Translations under genes and position numbers: made by a program
Part shown: positions 47,577-59,075 of the stretch, one piece after another
Layout of the letters: every line of letters starts with the position of its first letter
How positions within the stretch are numbered: position 1 is the first letter of the stretch
The notes under the pieces: model-generated
Told to the model about the DNA's origin: nothing
The model's input: only the letters and a program-made list of their open reading frames with translations
Database searches by the model: none
Source of the DNA: Sarcomyxa edulis
Taxonomy: Eukaryota; Basidiomycota; Agaricomycetes; Agaricales; Mycenaceae
Assembly (NCBI GenBank): GCA_009761415.1
Contig: QUOL01000004.1
Location: forward strand, 868,001 to 932,000
Reading direction: 5' to 3'
DNA: 64,000 bases

Positions 47577-49436
47577 ATGACACAGCTGCAAATTATATCG
47601 TTAGACCGCGACTACATATTTTTTTCAATGCGACGGCTTAGATTTCAACCGCCATCGGCCACCGAACATTCAAGCGTTCGTTCTGACTCTTCTTCAGACC
47701 GTTTTTCTCGTTTTTCTCGCTCAAGATCGCCCATATCGCAGCGTTCACTCTCTCGATCTTGCTCACCCCCAGTCATTAAAATGTCTAATGATCATGATGG
47801 ATCGGCTCGAAAACGACCTCGAGAAAACTCTTCTGGACTTCCTCCTCTGCTTTCCGCTTGGGAGTGTGACCCAGACTATGGGATCGTACATCTATCTGGA
47901 TGTCCCATCTGCCATAAATACATGCATCATCTGTCTGAGGCGTCTCATTCTGAGAATCAGCCTTCTTTCCAGATGGCCCTCAGAGATCGTGATAACAAAC
48001 GAGATGTGTATTACTTTGATGGCGTCCGTGAAGGACGAATTCGCCAGCGGAAAGACGACGAACCTCTCTTCGACGATCTGGAAAACTTTCGAGCAGAACG
48101 CAAGGAGGCCATCGAGACTTTGGGACGATACAGAATCCAGTGCAACGATGCTCGTGAAGAGTTAGGCCTTGTCAAGGAAAGATTGCGCGCTTCTCAAGCT
48201 GAATGTGAAAGGCTGAGGCAGCGCGTTGAAGTCATGAGCAGGGAAAAGCTTGATTTGACGAATCGTACGATCAATCAGGAGGTACAGGAAGTGGAAAGAA
48301 TGCTTCTGGACACCGAAGGGTCTCCTCATAGTACTGATGTTCAGACGATCAAAGTAGAACAGGACCCAAATTCTACTTCAATTCTCAGATCGCCTGGGCA
48401 GTCACACTCACCCAAGTCGCCTGCATCTCTCGGTAGCCCATCGTCTTTGGCAGTCGAATATTCGCCGTCTCACTCTTCATCCTCCCAAACCACCTATGCG
48501 GCGGCGGCGTCATCCCAGCTTCCCGCTACCCCCAGATCCAATGCCACCATCATGCATGTATCTTCTAATTCCCCAGCAGCTTTGCGCTCTGTCGCCAATC
48601 TACCAGCTCGTCCTGGTCAATCTTTTTCGATCCCAGCTAACGCTGATCTTCGCGCCACAACAGCCCAGACGTCTGGGCGCGCTGGGAATCCAAAAAATCT
48701 CCGTCAACTGCAAGCCCTCATGACTGCTGCCCATCAGCCGGGCAATGAACGCGCGTTAGCGAAAGTGAAAGCGTTATGTGCTGAGGCGCATCAGACTCCT
48801 CGTGAGCAGAAGACGGAAATGCAACGATTTTTGTTGGCAAATTGGCGGAATCCGTCTGCAGGGGAAGGCCTCACCCACCCTCTTCCTCTTCCACCGCCAG
48901 TTGTCAAAACAAACCCTCGAATGGACGATCCTGTACAGGTTTGGTATGAGTACTTGTGTGCTCACCAAGGCAGTTGGCCTCGAGGTGTACGTCGCGATTC
49001 TCGTGGACGACCATACCTGTCCGATCTCAAAGCGAGTCGAACGGTAGCTCGCCTCCGACCTGAAGTCGACCCTAACGGCAACACGTCGTTCCGATCGGAC
49101 TTCATGCTACAAGTCACTCGTCTTTTCGCGACGCCCGGCGCGTACGAAGGAAACCTCGAGAGGAATGGCTTGAGGGTTGCTCCCATGGTCACGTATCGAT
49201 CGTACCAGGGGCCCCTCAATGCGACCTTGGAAGACATCACTCGTCATTTTGCTGATTGTGGTATTACCTCAAACGTGGCAGCCCAAGAGTTAGAACCTTG
49301 GGCTCGAGAGTATCAGGCATCTGTTGTTGCCGCAGATCAAATGGGGGCCACCAATTCGGATCACCGCCGCATCACTCCTGGGCAAGGGACCTCCGCGTAT
49401 TCCCCGGCGTTTGGAGGTTACTCTTCTAATCGATAA
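47577..49436 (+). CDS. Intronless orphan protein, 619 residues, possibly repeat-family
   Basis: One uninterrupted frame among intron-rich neighbours, head-to-head with the TRK gene 163 bases away. The N terminus is Ser/Arg-rich (SRFSRSRSPISQRSLSR). A CxxC pair lies in HLSGCPICHKYMHHL, and a coiled coil follows (about residues 165-240, RLRASQAECERLRQRVEV). The middle is Ser/Pro-rich disorder. The C-terminal about 230 residues look folded: NERALAKVKALCAEAHQTP, VWYEYLCAHQGSWPRGVRRD, GRPYLSDLKASRTVARLRPE, MLQVTRLFATPGAYEGN. I do not recognise a named family. The style recalls multi-copy, lineage-specific agaricomycete proteins of unknown role. Alternative starts are Met at 47628 and 47781. Confidence 0.75.
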   Translation: MTQLQIISLDRDYIFFSMRRLRFQPPSATEHSSVRSDSSSDRFSRFSRSRSPISQRSLSRSCSPPVIKMSNDHDGSARKRPRENSSGLPPLLSAWECDPDYGIVHLSGCPICHKYMHHLSEASHSENQPSFQMALRDRDNKRDVYYFDGVREGRIRQRKDDEPLFDDLENFRAERKEAIETLGRYRIQCNDAREELGLVKERLRASQAECERLRQRVEVMSREKLDLTNRTINQEVQEVERMLLDTEGSPHSTDVQTIKVEQDPNSTSILRSPGQSHSPKSPASLGSPSSLAVEYSPSHSSSSQTTYAAAASSQLPATPRSNATIMHVSSNSPAALRSVANLPARPGQSFSIPANADLRATTAQTSGRAGNPKNLRQLQALMTAAHQPGNERALAKVKALCAEAHQTPREQKTEMQRFLLANWRNPSAGEGLTHPLPLPPPVVKTNPRMDDPVQVWYEYLCAHQGSWPRGVRRDSRGRPYLSDLKASRTVARLRPEVDPNGNTSFRSDFMLQVTRLFATPGAYEGNLERNGLRVAPMVTYRSYQGPLNATLEDITRHFADCGITSNVAAQELEPWAREYQASVVAADQMGATNSDHRRITPGQGTSAYSPAFGGYSSNR

Positions 49437-50967
49437 GCTCGGTCAGATTCCGTATGTTTCTGCTCGTCTTTTCCGTTCCTTTTCTGCTCATTATGTAGAC
49501 TATTTCTTGATCACGCCTCATCTGGCTCAATTGTGTTTTTACTGTCCATCTTATCGGTTCTGGATGTCTCGAAGTCAGATCTCACTGTATGCATCTCCTT
49601 AGCTATATAGAACACTTGTACGTTACAATTCGTTGGCCGTAGTATCATAATGCGAAATTATCATTTACCAATGTTGTAACGCAGTGACACCGTGACAGAT
49701 GCTCCTAACGCACAACCGTCAAGAGTTTTTGACCTCTTTGGCAATCGAGTTTGACAGGCATACCCTCAAAGATGCATATCCAGAGTGGGCGGCCGTGAGG
49801 CCTTGAGGTTCGACGATTTGGGACGGTCTAGTCCTTATGTCCAAATTCTTGCACTGACTTTAGTCCCAGCCCAGCCCGTACTCATGCGCGCGTCTATGTA
49901 GGACACCTTCACAAGGGCTGCTGGCGATACTGCACGATTTCCCACTGCTATATTATCAGTGAGCTTCCTGGCCCGTGAGCTGGAGTGTGAACTCTTCGGA
50001 AACATCATTATCGATGTTGTGTCGTTGTGCTTCTGATCACGACGATACCGTCTCAGCGTAGTCCAGTCTCGTAAGTCTTACATCGAGTTACTTCCGTACC
50101 AAGTCTACGCGCTAACAATGTTTTTCAGTCACGACTCCTTCGAGTTTCTCGTAGGGTTCATCTCGGCACATCTGATATCAATCACGGTATTTCTTACTGA
50201 GTCCAGCTTCCCGGCTTTCCTTCGTGCCCTATGTCCTCCTATGTCTTGGTCTTCGTCGTACCCCGGACGGATGGAGATATCGAGCATCCGGGCCTACAAT
50301 ATTTTGTGCCAAGTATGTTCGGCATCTTAACAAGGACCGTCATCACGTTGACTCTGTTTCAAGTTTGACTGACGCCCGTCTTTTGTGAGTCGAGTTTCAA
50401 TTATTAATCCTCACCATGTGTCTGGGCGTCAGATATGGAGTCTGGTTATTTGATTTTCATCAAGACAGGTCTGTGTCGGCGAAACCTATCTTTCCCAGAG
50501 AGGAACACTACGGGTTCCTGGTGAGGAGGATTATAACCTCGCTGATCGGAGGAGATGCCACTCGAATTTGATTACCAGAAAAGTCCATGACTGGCTCGGT
50601 CGCAATCCACAGACATATTCACGGCCATATGTTCATTCCGGTCACTTTCGTACCTTGCACCGCAACAATCCAGGCGGTATGCCTATCAGAATATTCCGGC
50701 TACTGACTATCATCTCTCATTATACTCCCAAAGGACATCCGGTAGCGCGCGGAACGTCCAGCATTTGTCGTCGACTCTACGCATAATTCTGCAGGTGTCT
50801 TCCTACTTCCGTGAGCTTGCTCCTCGTGTGTCTTGTCTCCTAACAACCGTGACCCTCGGAAAGCGAAGCAGTATAAGAGGCACTCGAACTCGACACAAAT
50901 CCTCAGCAAACCGAGTACCCACTACATCTGCTATACCGACTCTCAGTCAATCTCAATCTTCTCAGCA
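49437..50967. other. Intergenic, possible degenerate coding remnant
   Basis: About 1.5 kb. Short plus-strand frames at 50118-50330 and 50568-50786 (the latter with ITRKVHDWLGRNPQTY) look partly protein-like but lack starts and splice sites. They could be decayed tails of the orphan upstream or chance. Confidence 0.4.
50872..50877 (+). promoter_or_regulatory. TATA box of secreted cysteine-rich gene, copy 1
   Basis: TATAAG, 96 bases before the ATG. The following leader resembles that of copy 2 on the opposite strand. Confidence 0.6.
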
Positions 50968-51498
50968 ATGCACGCATTCACAACTCTTCTCGCCTTCACC
51001 CTCGCCCTCTTCGCTCCAGCAGCGAACGCACTCGATTATCACGGTTATGCATCGACCGTGACCTGCGGTGGCGAATCTTTCACCTGCAGTGACGGTGGAG
51101 CCGCTTGCTGCAACTTCCCTACAGGGTTCGGCTTCTCCGCTCAATTCGACAACCTCCCTGCCGGTACTCAAGGACAGGGATACGGCGCTGGTAGTCAGTG
51201 CACCGCGTTCATGTTCACAGTCTTCGGGCCTGGGACCAAGTGCTGGAATGGTGGAGGGGCTAGGGCAGGGTCTTTGAACTGGTTCCACTCGCCTTCTGGC
51301 AGGCGTGCGATTGGGAGAGCAGAGGCTGGAAATAGCTCGAGTGCGAACTGCACTGAACCGAACTATTTCACCTACACGGATGCTCAGGGAGCGACAAGGG
51401 CTATCAAGGTCCCAGAGAACGGTGCGGAGACTATTGCGAGCTTGTCACTTGCCCACGATTATGAGGCTTTGGCTTCATATGAAACCTACTCTGGCTAA
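50968..51498 (+). CDS. Small secreted cysteine-rich protein, copy 1
   Basis: Single exon, 176 residues. The signal peptide is MHAFTTLLAFTLALFAPAANA. The mature part has seven cysteines (TVTCGG, FTCSDGG, ACCNFPTG, QCTAF, TKCWNGGG, ANCTEP) and glycine-rich turns. A KR/RR-like dibasic site occurs in SGRRAIGR, and there are candidate N-glycosylation sites (NSSS, NCT). The C terminus is YEALASYETYSG. No named family recognised; size, secretion and Cys content fit fungal small secreted proteins. A close relative lies inverted at 61342-61866. Confidence 0.88.
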   Translation: MHAFTTLLAFTLALFAPAANALDYHGYASTVTCGGESFTCSDGGAACCNFPTGFGFSAQFDNLPAGTQGQGYGAGSQCTAFMFTVFGPGTKCWNGGGARAGSLNWFHSPSGRRAIGRAEAGNSSSANCTEPNYFTYTDAQGATRAIKVPENGAETIASLSLAHDYEALASYETYSG

Positions 51499-52017
51499 AG
51501 TCGTCGGTGAGTCTGCGTTCCTGTTACACGTATATGTATGGTATCTTACCTAATTCTCCAGTCTTCGACAAACAGATTCTCCCGAATTGGTTTTTATCAT
51601 CACTATCTTCATCTTCTTGTTCCCAAAGTCTCCTACTAGTTATTGATTTACCTTTCATTTCTTGACTCTTCAGACTGAGTGGCGCCCTCCTCTGTCTGTC
51701 TTTCTACTCCTTCCATAGCCCTTTCCGGTTGATAGTAAATATATGACTACCTATATATCGCCACTATATACATCGTCACCAGTAAAGTAGTGCTAAACTT
51801 TGTGTTATTTCAATTAAACGAGCTTGTTCTCACATCATGTGATGGTGTACGCGTTCGCGTCATTTGGTCCTGTGTGGCTACAGCCTGTCAACCCACGTTT
51901 GCATGGACCGGCGTGCCCTCTAATACGTACATTAACCAAATGTCAAAGGTCGTCTGACAGTAAAGACGTAACGTATGTGTTATCACTATCTTCCTCCTTT
52001 CCCTCACACTTACCGCC
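51499..52017. other. Intergenic
   Basis: 3' flank of the secreted gene and promoter of the next gene. No coding segment recognised. Confidence 0.6.
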
Positions 52018-52770
52018 ATGCCTGGAAACCCAGTAAACCTCCAAGACGAAGAACGCGCTGTGTGTCGTTTGCGATACAAAGTTGTCGCCAACTATATCGA
52101 CCCAGGTAGATAGATAGATCATACATGCGGATCTAGATTCCGTACTTATTTTTCCAGGCCCCCCAGTGAAAGGCCCGAATAGAATCTGTAAAGCCATCGC
52201 AAAATGGGGTGGCAAAGACGGTGCCGAAGCATCCCCGTTGCTTCCTGAATTTGGGAACCCACGTACGGTGAACCGGACGTGGAACAACTCGAAGAGCACG
52301 GATGAGTTGGATCTGGAGATGGCTAGGATGTGGGTGAACAAGCAGTCGAGTTTGGATCGGGTGGAGATTTTGAATTTGTTGGGCATGGAGGAATGGATTG
52401 AGACGAAGCCGGATGTCAAATTGACGATCAAGAACGAGGATGCGAAACCTGTCGGTTCATTCGTTCGATTCGGTTGGTGGTCGCGGCGGAACGCTGACTA
52501 TCTAATATCTAGAACCTCAAGACAGAGAACATCGAAAGCAAGGCACAAGCTGGAACATCGGCTTCAGCAACAAAGAGTGGATCGACCTCTCGTGGTGTCA
52601 AACGGGAGCACAGTGATGCCGCTGAAGATGCACGTCCGAGTTCCAGCAAGAAGACACGATCCTGTGAGCGCATTTTCTGGTTCAAAACCCAAGAGTTGTC
52701 CGCGCTGACTAGAATGAAAATCTGTAATCCAGCTCCGAGGAAACAAGCCAAGAAAGAAGAGAAAGATTGA
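52018..52770 (+). CDS. Small basic orphan protein
   Basis: Four exons: 52018-52105, 52158-52450, 52513-52663, 52733-52770; 189 residues. N terminus MPGNPVNLQDEERAVCRLRYK; central part GPNRICKAIAKWGG and DLEMARMWVNKQSSLDRVEIL, helical-looking; the C-terminal third is polar and lysine-rich (SSSKKTRSPRKQAKKEEKD), suggesting a nuclear protein. Not a family I recognise. Joined exons keep the frame and each intron has standard borders. Confidence 0.75.
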
Positions 52771-52840
52771 TCATTGGATGCTCACTAGGCCAGTGAGTAT
52801 GATAGAAGAAACCAAAGTGGAAGACTAGCACGCATGAAGC

Positions 52841-53303
52841 ATGTATTACTACAAATCACAAACCATTCCACTGATTCCTCTCGTTGTCGTATACAAGTCA
52901 AGGTGCTGGCAGGATGCAGTTGACGTTGAGGTCTTGAAAGCGGCGACAAAGCCTCGGGCCCGTATCACGTGTCCGTATCCGAACGGCGAGGATTTCAGAT
53001 TTTCGAGCTCCAGATCTATGAAAGAGGAGGAGAATCTGAAAATCAGAGTTATATAACATGCGTATATGTGTATATGTATGCATATGAATGGGTCACTAAC
53101 CGCAGGCCCGGGATATACAGTAAAAGAGTATACAGATGGTAACGGTGAGCTCGGAAAGATGACAAGACTCGAAGATCGGTCAGGAAGGGAGGAAGGGAGG
53201 AAAGAGAAAGAAGAAAACGAAAGCCATAACCAAAAGGTCCAAACACGCGTACGCGTTCATGTAAATATATATGTATTACTACAAAAAAATCACAAACCAT
53301 TCC
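52841..53303. repeat. Direct repeat pair, about 30 bases
   Basis: A 29-base segment starting ATGTATTACTACAAAT at 52841-52869 recurs at 53271-53303 with four extra A residues in its A-run, 430 bases apart. Both lie in the 3' intergenic space between convergent genes. Confidence 0.75.
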
Positions 53304-53343
53304 CGTTCCGCTGATACCTTTCCTTAATAACTCTCCTTCTAGC

Positions 53344-54902
53344 CTACCGATATCCCTGATACGTCTCGTAACTGGGTGGTGTAGATACAGCCCCAGCAGC
53401 CCCGCCCCCAGCGATCTGCGCTCGAACAGCAGCATACGGATCCGCGTATTGCATCGTCCTACTCACCCGAGGTCCTACATCCGGTTCTGGAAGGACTGGG
53501 GCGGCCGAAGAAGTAGAAGTGTACCCACCAGATGCAGGTGAGGGTGCGGCGAACCCACTAGGTGCTGGATCAGAGAACGCGCCATATGCGTCCATACTCG
53601 CTCTCGGCGCTGCACCTCCCGCTGCAGCGCTCACTGGTAAAACCCCAGGGGAGTAAACGGTGCTGGTGTTGTTATAATTTGTGGTATATCGGTTGGTATC
53701 AGCGAAGGGGGAATTTGGTGAGTTATCATTAGTGGGTCTACGGGCTGGTGGGATATGTGTGTATGAGGATTCCTCGTCGTCTTCTTCGTCTAGCTCCATT
53801 TGGTCGGCGGTGGTGGGGTGGTTGAAGGGTGGGTCGCGTGGGGCGTTTAGTTTTCCGGATCGCCAGTCCATGATGAGCATGCCGAGGGAGGCGCCCCAGA
53901 AGACTGGTGATGTGATGATGCGTTGGTAAGTAAACAAGACGGGAAAGACGGGACGGGGACGTACCGAAAGCCAACCAGAAGAAAATGGCAGCTGCTTTTT
54001 TAGTCATACACCATCCGTCGAGGCCTTTCGTAAAGTCGTCGCCTTTGCTGGCGTTGGGGTCTTTAGATGCGTTCTTGCAGCCTGCTTCTGTCCATGCTGA
54101 GATTGTTACGACAAATCTGTGCGTGCCTATTGGGTTGAGTGGGTTGGAGAGGTAGACAATTCACTCACGCAATAACAAGGCTAGCACCCACTCCGCATCC
54201 GGTAAGAATAAACGCGACGCGCACTTCTTTGAGTGCACGTGCTAATCCGTTGAGTTTATCATATTTTTCGTACACGACGGGAACGAGGAGCATGAATAGC
54301 GATAGGAAGATGCCTGCTATTGATATGAAGAGTGCGAAGCCCGATAGACCGGCTAGGGAACGCGTCAGTTCGACGCGTCGTTTGTGGACAGGACAGGGAA
54401 GAACACATACATGGACCCACGCCCCATTTGGCTTGGAATGCAGCTAGACTTGCGAAACATGCCATGGCGAGAAAGTTGAAGAAGACTTGAGAGGTATGGA
54501 ATACGATGGTTGGTTTTGATACGATCATCTGATGAGAGAATATGTCAATGAGCACTTGGAGTCACTGGACGAGAAAGAGAGAACCCAAAGCCAGAAAACC
54601 CATATCAAGGGCAGGAACAACAAAAACACGAGTCCTCCTGTTGGACTCATCCCGCTGTCATGCAAGGAGGAACACAAAGGAACATGATTACGTAAAAGCG
54701 GAAAAGGCGAAATAGCCCGCAAAGGTTACAATTTTGGCACGAGAAGCAGCAAGTGCAATATGACAGCTGTGGTGGGACTTACATTGTCTTCAAAGGGAAT
54801 CATTCCGTGGCCTATTCCTCCAGACATAGATGTGGGTGGACCCGAGTGTTTAGCGGGAAGCATATTGGAGAAGCCATCCTTTATGCGGTCGAGTAAGGGC
54901 AT
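53344..54902 (-). CDS. Four-TM membrane protein, MARVEL-like topology
   Basis: Five exons: 54783-54902, 54411-54528, 54169-54352, 53965-54116, 53344-53903; 337 residues. Four hydrophobic segments: FFNFLAMACFASLAAF, LFISIAGIFLSLFMLLV, VAFILTGCGVGASLVIAFVV, and AAIFFWLAFGVFWGASLGML. Between TM3 and TM4 is a short loop with cysteines (EAGCKNA, DGWCMTK). After TM4 comes a long polar tail with an acidic run (MELDEEDDEESSYTHIPP) and Ala/Gly/Pro-rich disorder ending SYETYQGYR. Topology and the membrane-proximal MDWRSGK fit fungal MARVEL-type plasma-membrane proteins. Function unknown. Confidence 0.82.
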
Positions 54903-55830
54903 GATGGGTTATGTAGAGATGAAGGTGAGAGGAAGAAGTAGTTCGTGGTCTTGTCGTGCGCAGCGAGGTATAACGTGAAGGACGTGAGTGGAAGATACTG
55001 CGGGTTATGGCTTGGGCTATGATTTGTGTTGGCGCTGTGTTGCGGCTGTGAGATGGTGGCTGCGCAAGTCGAAGCGGACGACGACAAGGCATCTTACCTA
55101 AGCTTCTTCCTCCCATCATACCTTGATCATATCACTGTCTATATTGGACTCCAGTCTAATGGCACCTATGTGCGCCGCTGCAGCATGTTCATAGTTCATT
55201 GTCCGTGGAGCCCTGAGGAACACCAATCGTACTCAGATCTCAGGTTGTGTCGTTTTCTTGCTGTGCTATGTCTCTCGGATCAAGTAGCCCTCCTCAAAGG
55301 TCTTACGAGCTGGCGGACAAACTGGGTCCCAATGCGAAGTCGCGTCATGCTCTTCAACGATATAAGCCTGGGGTACTGTACTTTGAACGGCTCGGGTCTC
55401 AAGTCAGCACGCGATGTGCATAGTCTATGTCGACTGGTTCATGATTCTGGCCGTTGAAAGTCATGACATTCTGCAGCGTCCTAGAGGATCAGTCCGCCTA
55501 CACCGTAGGTACCGTCAAAATGAATCGATTGTCTACTCCAGTACTGGAAATATCCCATCACCAGGTATGTCAGAAGTGTTTGTTTGTCTGCATCGTGGGT
55601 CTTGAATGGATCGAATACGATGGGCGATCATGATCTTTGTCGAAATGATTCAGACTGGAATTGTTTCAGACTGGCTAACTTCCCCAAATCTCAGACATCC
55701 CGAGACTGGCTGACCGTCTCTCGACTTGTACTATATATTCTATTCGGATGTATCGAACCTTCCTTCCCCACCCTTCTCCATAACCCCCACTAAAACCCAT
55801 TTTTTGTCCTACCTTCCATATAACCCACCC
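54903..55830. other. Divergent intergenic region
   Basis: A 143-codon plus frame (55026-55457) overlaps the promoter of the minus-strand membrane protein and has no family features; not called as a gene. Confidence 0.5.
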
Positions 55831-56655
55831 ATGACTAGCATCACAACCTCTACCAGAGCTGGCTCTGCCCCTACCATCCGCAACTCTCTCACCCTCGACG
55901 ACCTAGATTTCTGGATGATGCTCCGTCGCAAACACGCCCGTCACACCTACATCCCTGACCCATTACCCCCCATCCGATCCCTACGTTCGATGACCGCACC
56001 GATGATGTGGGGCTCCCCATTCTCCACTCGGTTCTTACTCGACGTACAAAGCCTCTTACCACCGAGACCTGTCAGCCACCCCCGCAATAATCTTGCTATC
56101 GGTCGTATTGCGTTTATCCCCGCGTTTAAGGCGTTGAAGACGAAGACGGAAACGGAAGCGAAGACGGAGAACGTCCCTTCTGGACGTGGAATCGCTGCTT
56201 TCTATCATCTTCTCGACTTTTCTGTTCCGTTGTATAGACGTCCTCGTCCCATCAAAACTCCTACATTCGCTTGGCCGTCTAGTCATGCACAAGCAGGAGT
56301 GACGTCTACTCCAACTATCACCGCACCTCATCGAGCAATATCCCCGACACCGACCGCCGAGTCCTCTCCCTCTTCCTCTCCAATCATATCCACATCATCC
56401 ACTAGCACTGCGTCTCCCATCGTCCCCGTATCCGTGTCTCCCAATATTCCCACATCTACCTCGGTGACCCTTCGTACGCCTACGATACCCACTCCAACTC
56501 CCACCACGTCCACGCCAACGCCTACACCCACGCCTACTCTGATGGCTGGAAGAAATATGAATACCCATCCCCGCTCCAAGATTTCTTCATTCTTCACATC
56601 CGTCACCTCCAAAGTCTCAGCTGCACTCCGACTCTCTGCGAAGCGTGGAGTCTAA
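55831..56655 (+). CDS. Ser/Thr/Pro-rich orphan protein
   Basis: Single exon, 274 residues from the ATG after a leader. The N-terminal half looks partly ordered (LDDLDFWMMLRRKHARHTYIP, FSTRFLLDVQSLLPP). The second half is almost pure S/T/P with a TPTPT repeat (about 56490-56535), then a basic end (SSFFTSVTSKVSAALRLSAKRGV). No signal peptide. Not recognised. Confidence 0.6.
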   Translation: MTSITTSTRAGSAPTIRNSLTLDDLDFWMMLRRKHARHTYIPDPLPPIRSLRSMTAPMMWGSPFSTRFLLDVQSLLPPRPVSHPRNNLAIGRIAFIPAFKALKTKTETEAKTENVPSGRGIAAFYHLLDFSVPLYRRPRPIKTPTFAWPSSHAQAGVTSTPTITAPHRAISPTPTAESSPSSSPIISTSSTSTASPIVPVSVSPNIPTSTSVTLRTPTIPTPTPTTSTPTPTPTPTLMAGRNMNTHPRSKISSFFTSVTSKVSAALRLSAKRGV

Positions 56656-57025
56656 CCGACAACGCGTTGCTTTTCCACCTTCTATTTCGTGTGTCATGTT
56701 ACTCTCAGAACTGTCTAATACCTTTTTATTGCGCACGTTAGAGCTATCCGGATCGATTCACTATACTTTTGCTTTAGATTACAACAACCTGTTATAGAGT
56801 AGATATAGACGATTATGCATATTTTACGATCTTCAGAGCGCTTATCCAGGCATCGCGAACGAAGCTAGCCGGAATGGTGGGCTAATGAGCTCTGATGAGG
56901 CGTCCACGTGCACAACTCAGAAACACTATGGTGAATTATGATATGAATTCGGGTATACAAATAAGTACTAATTCTTCCGTGTATATTATCGACAATGAGA
57001 AATCCACAAGAGTCCAACTGGACGC
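56656..57025. other. Convergent 3' intergenic region
   Basis: 370 bases between stops of the S/T/P-rich gene and the DUF4112 gene. Nothing recognised. Confidence 0.6.
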
Positions 57026-58044
57026 TCAACTCCCTTCGACGAACCTCCCCCTCTCCTGGACTGCACCAAGGGCCACATCATTCTTTCCGGTATTATCTGT
57101 CCCCTTGCTCTTCCTTCCTCCCATCCAACTGAACCCTTTCTTGATGCCGTTTGGTTTGTTTGGTGGGATGATCTCGCCTTGTTCCCTTCCAGCTCCAGGT
57201 TTCAATTGCTCTACGTCGCTCTTGGTGACACCTTGTGCTACCTCGACTTTGCCGGACTTTCCTATCTTGCCTTGGATAGGTTTCGTAGATCCTTGTTCTG
57301 CAATACCGACACTATTAATGACCGAACAGAAGGTTACCATTAATCTTGACGTACCTGTTACTACGACAGCCTGCCCAGTGGTACTTCCAGATGCCCCATC
57401 GACCGTCCTGACTTCCTTCCTCTGCGCTTGTAGCTTCAAGAATTCTTCCCCTCTAATCCTCAAGAACTCTTCCAGCAGTGCGGCATTACGAGAATTCGCT
57501 TTGAACATCCCCAAGAATACGTCGCCAGCAATTGGGACGAAGCCTACGCCGGCGGAGACAAGGTTGTTCAGGAGCATATGACGGACTAGCCATGGGGGTA
57601 TATCTGCTTGTCTAGATTTGCGTAGGACAAGGACGTAGTTGAGCGTTGCATCTGCTACGTCTCCGGCCCCCGGGATGAGACCTAACAACCGAATGAGCTA
57701 TTGTTTGGGAAGCACAGTTCAAGTTTGGGCCACGCATACCGATGATGAAGGTCCATCCGAATCTTAGACCACATATTGTGAAACCTTTATCGAGATAATG
57801 GGCGCGTCGCTTTACGGACTGAAGGATCTTTGCGTCTCGTTCTGAGAGGCCTGGTGGGAGTGCTCGCTGGAAAGTCGCTCTTAGTGTGGGAGTGTAAGTT
57901 GAGGTAGAGCACGATGTATACCTTTCTCCGCTTCTGTTTCCCTTTGGCATTGATATATGTCTCGTACAAAGGATCCGCAGGAGAGTACTGTTCGAGATGT
58001 CTTTCGAACAGTTTCTTCCCTGTTTTTTCGAGGAGTGTAGTCAT
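57026..58044 (-). CDS. DUF4112 domain protein
   Basis: Four exons: 57922-58044, 57740-57866, 57355-57681, 57026-57297; 282 residues. The DUF4112 core is clear: YLDKGFTICGLRFGWTFIIG joined over an intron to LIPGAGDVADATLNYVLVLR, then MLLNNLVSAGVGFVPIAGDVF, FKANSRNAALLEEFL. The membrane-type helices and GAGD/AGDV motifs are typical. The C-terminal about 90 residues are polar. Function of the family is unknown. A good 3' splice site just before the ATG (at 58086) suggests a 5' UTR intron. Confidence 0.88.
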
Positions 58045-58281
58045 ATTGTCCTGATGGGTGAGTTGAGTTTTGGCGAAATTCTGCAATAAAAGTAGGGATG
58101 GTGAGAGTGGGTGAAACGGAGGAGGACTCCAGGTGAGCGATGGTTATTTAAGGCGTTGCAAGCACTGCAATGACATGGATGACATCATCATCTGGCCAGG
58201 CCTAATCGGGCTGCTATTTCTCCATGGACTACACGTGTATCGAGATACGTCAAAACATACCGCAAGCATACCGATAATATC

Positions 58282-59075
58282 TTAATCTTTCTTGACTTGC
58301 AGTCCTGTAAATGTTTGGAAAACTGCACCCTCCATGGTACTAATCTTTCCCCGCAAAGGTTTCTTAGCAGTCGGGATATGGAAGTCATTTCGGATTTGGT
58401 TGATTCGAATGACATCCCCCAAACCAAGCCTAAGTCCATCCTTATAGCTGATGGCATCCTCCTGTGTGCACAAGATGGTATAGGCGGGAAGGAGCCAGCC
58501 AGGTATATCGTATCTGTGCCCCAGGACGACTCTGTCGACTGCGGTGGTGATTAGATAGAGTTCTTCGATTGCTATTTCGCGTATGTTGCTGAACTCCCAC
58601 TTCATGGAAAGGTCTAAGATGGACGTCCACTCTTTGATACCCTTCCCACCTCCATAGCGGCGCAGATCTCTATATTCCGATGTAAACGACAATCAGGTTC
58701 AAGACATCAACCAAAGAAGAGGATATGGACATACGTTGGATAGAAGAGTGAGACAAGTTGGTCGAAATCGATTGTCTCGACACCTTGCAAGTGTATAGGA
58801 TTATCATCGCTTGATCCCTCTGTAGATGCAGGCAGTGCGAACATGCCCTCGAATACTGGTGAGTGTTTTATGAAAAAGTAGCGGTGAATGTTGTATAGAG
58901 TATTCTCGACCTGTTTACAAGCGTCAGTAACACGATACCGATCTCGTCTTGCGATGATGGACAGACATACTTGGATGATGATGTTCCCATCTGGAAGATA
59001 GAAACGTTCATGTCTCTTTGGAGGCTTAGCAGCAGCAGAGCACAATGAACCCTCGGAGTGTAGATAATCAGACAT
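58282..59075 (-). CDS. BTB/POZ-like protein, intact copy
   Basis: Three exons: 58971-59075, 58735-58910, 58282-58669; 222 residues. BTB-type features of agaricomycete proteins: HERFYLPDGNIIIQVENTLY over the first intron, FIKHSPVFEGMFALP, NPIHLQGVETIDFDQLVSLFYP, then WTSILDLSMKWEFSNIREIAIEEL and VLGHRYDIPGWLLPAY. These expanded fungal BTB proteins are thought to bind protein partners; no role is known. A related, broken copy follows at 59735-60564. Confidence 0.85.

Noticed and set aside
55026..55457. 143-codon plus-strand frame
   Set aside because: It overlaps the upstream region of the minus-strand membrane protein and shows no conserved motif.
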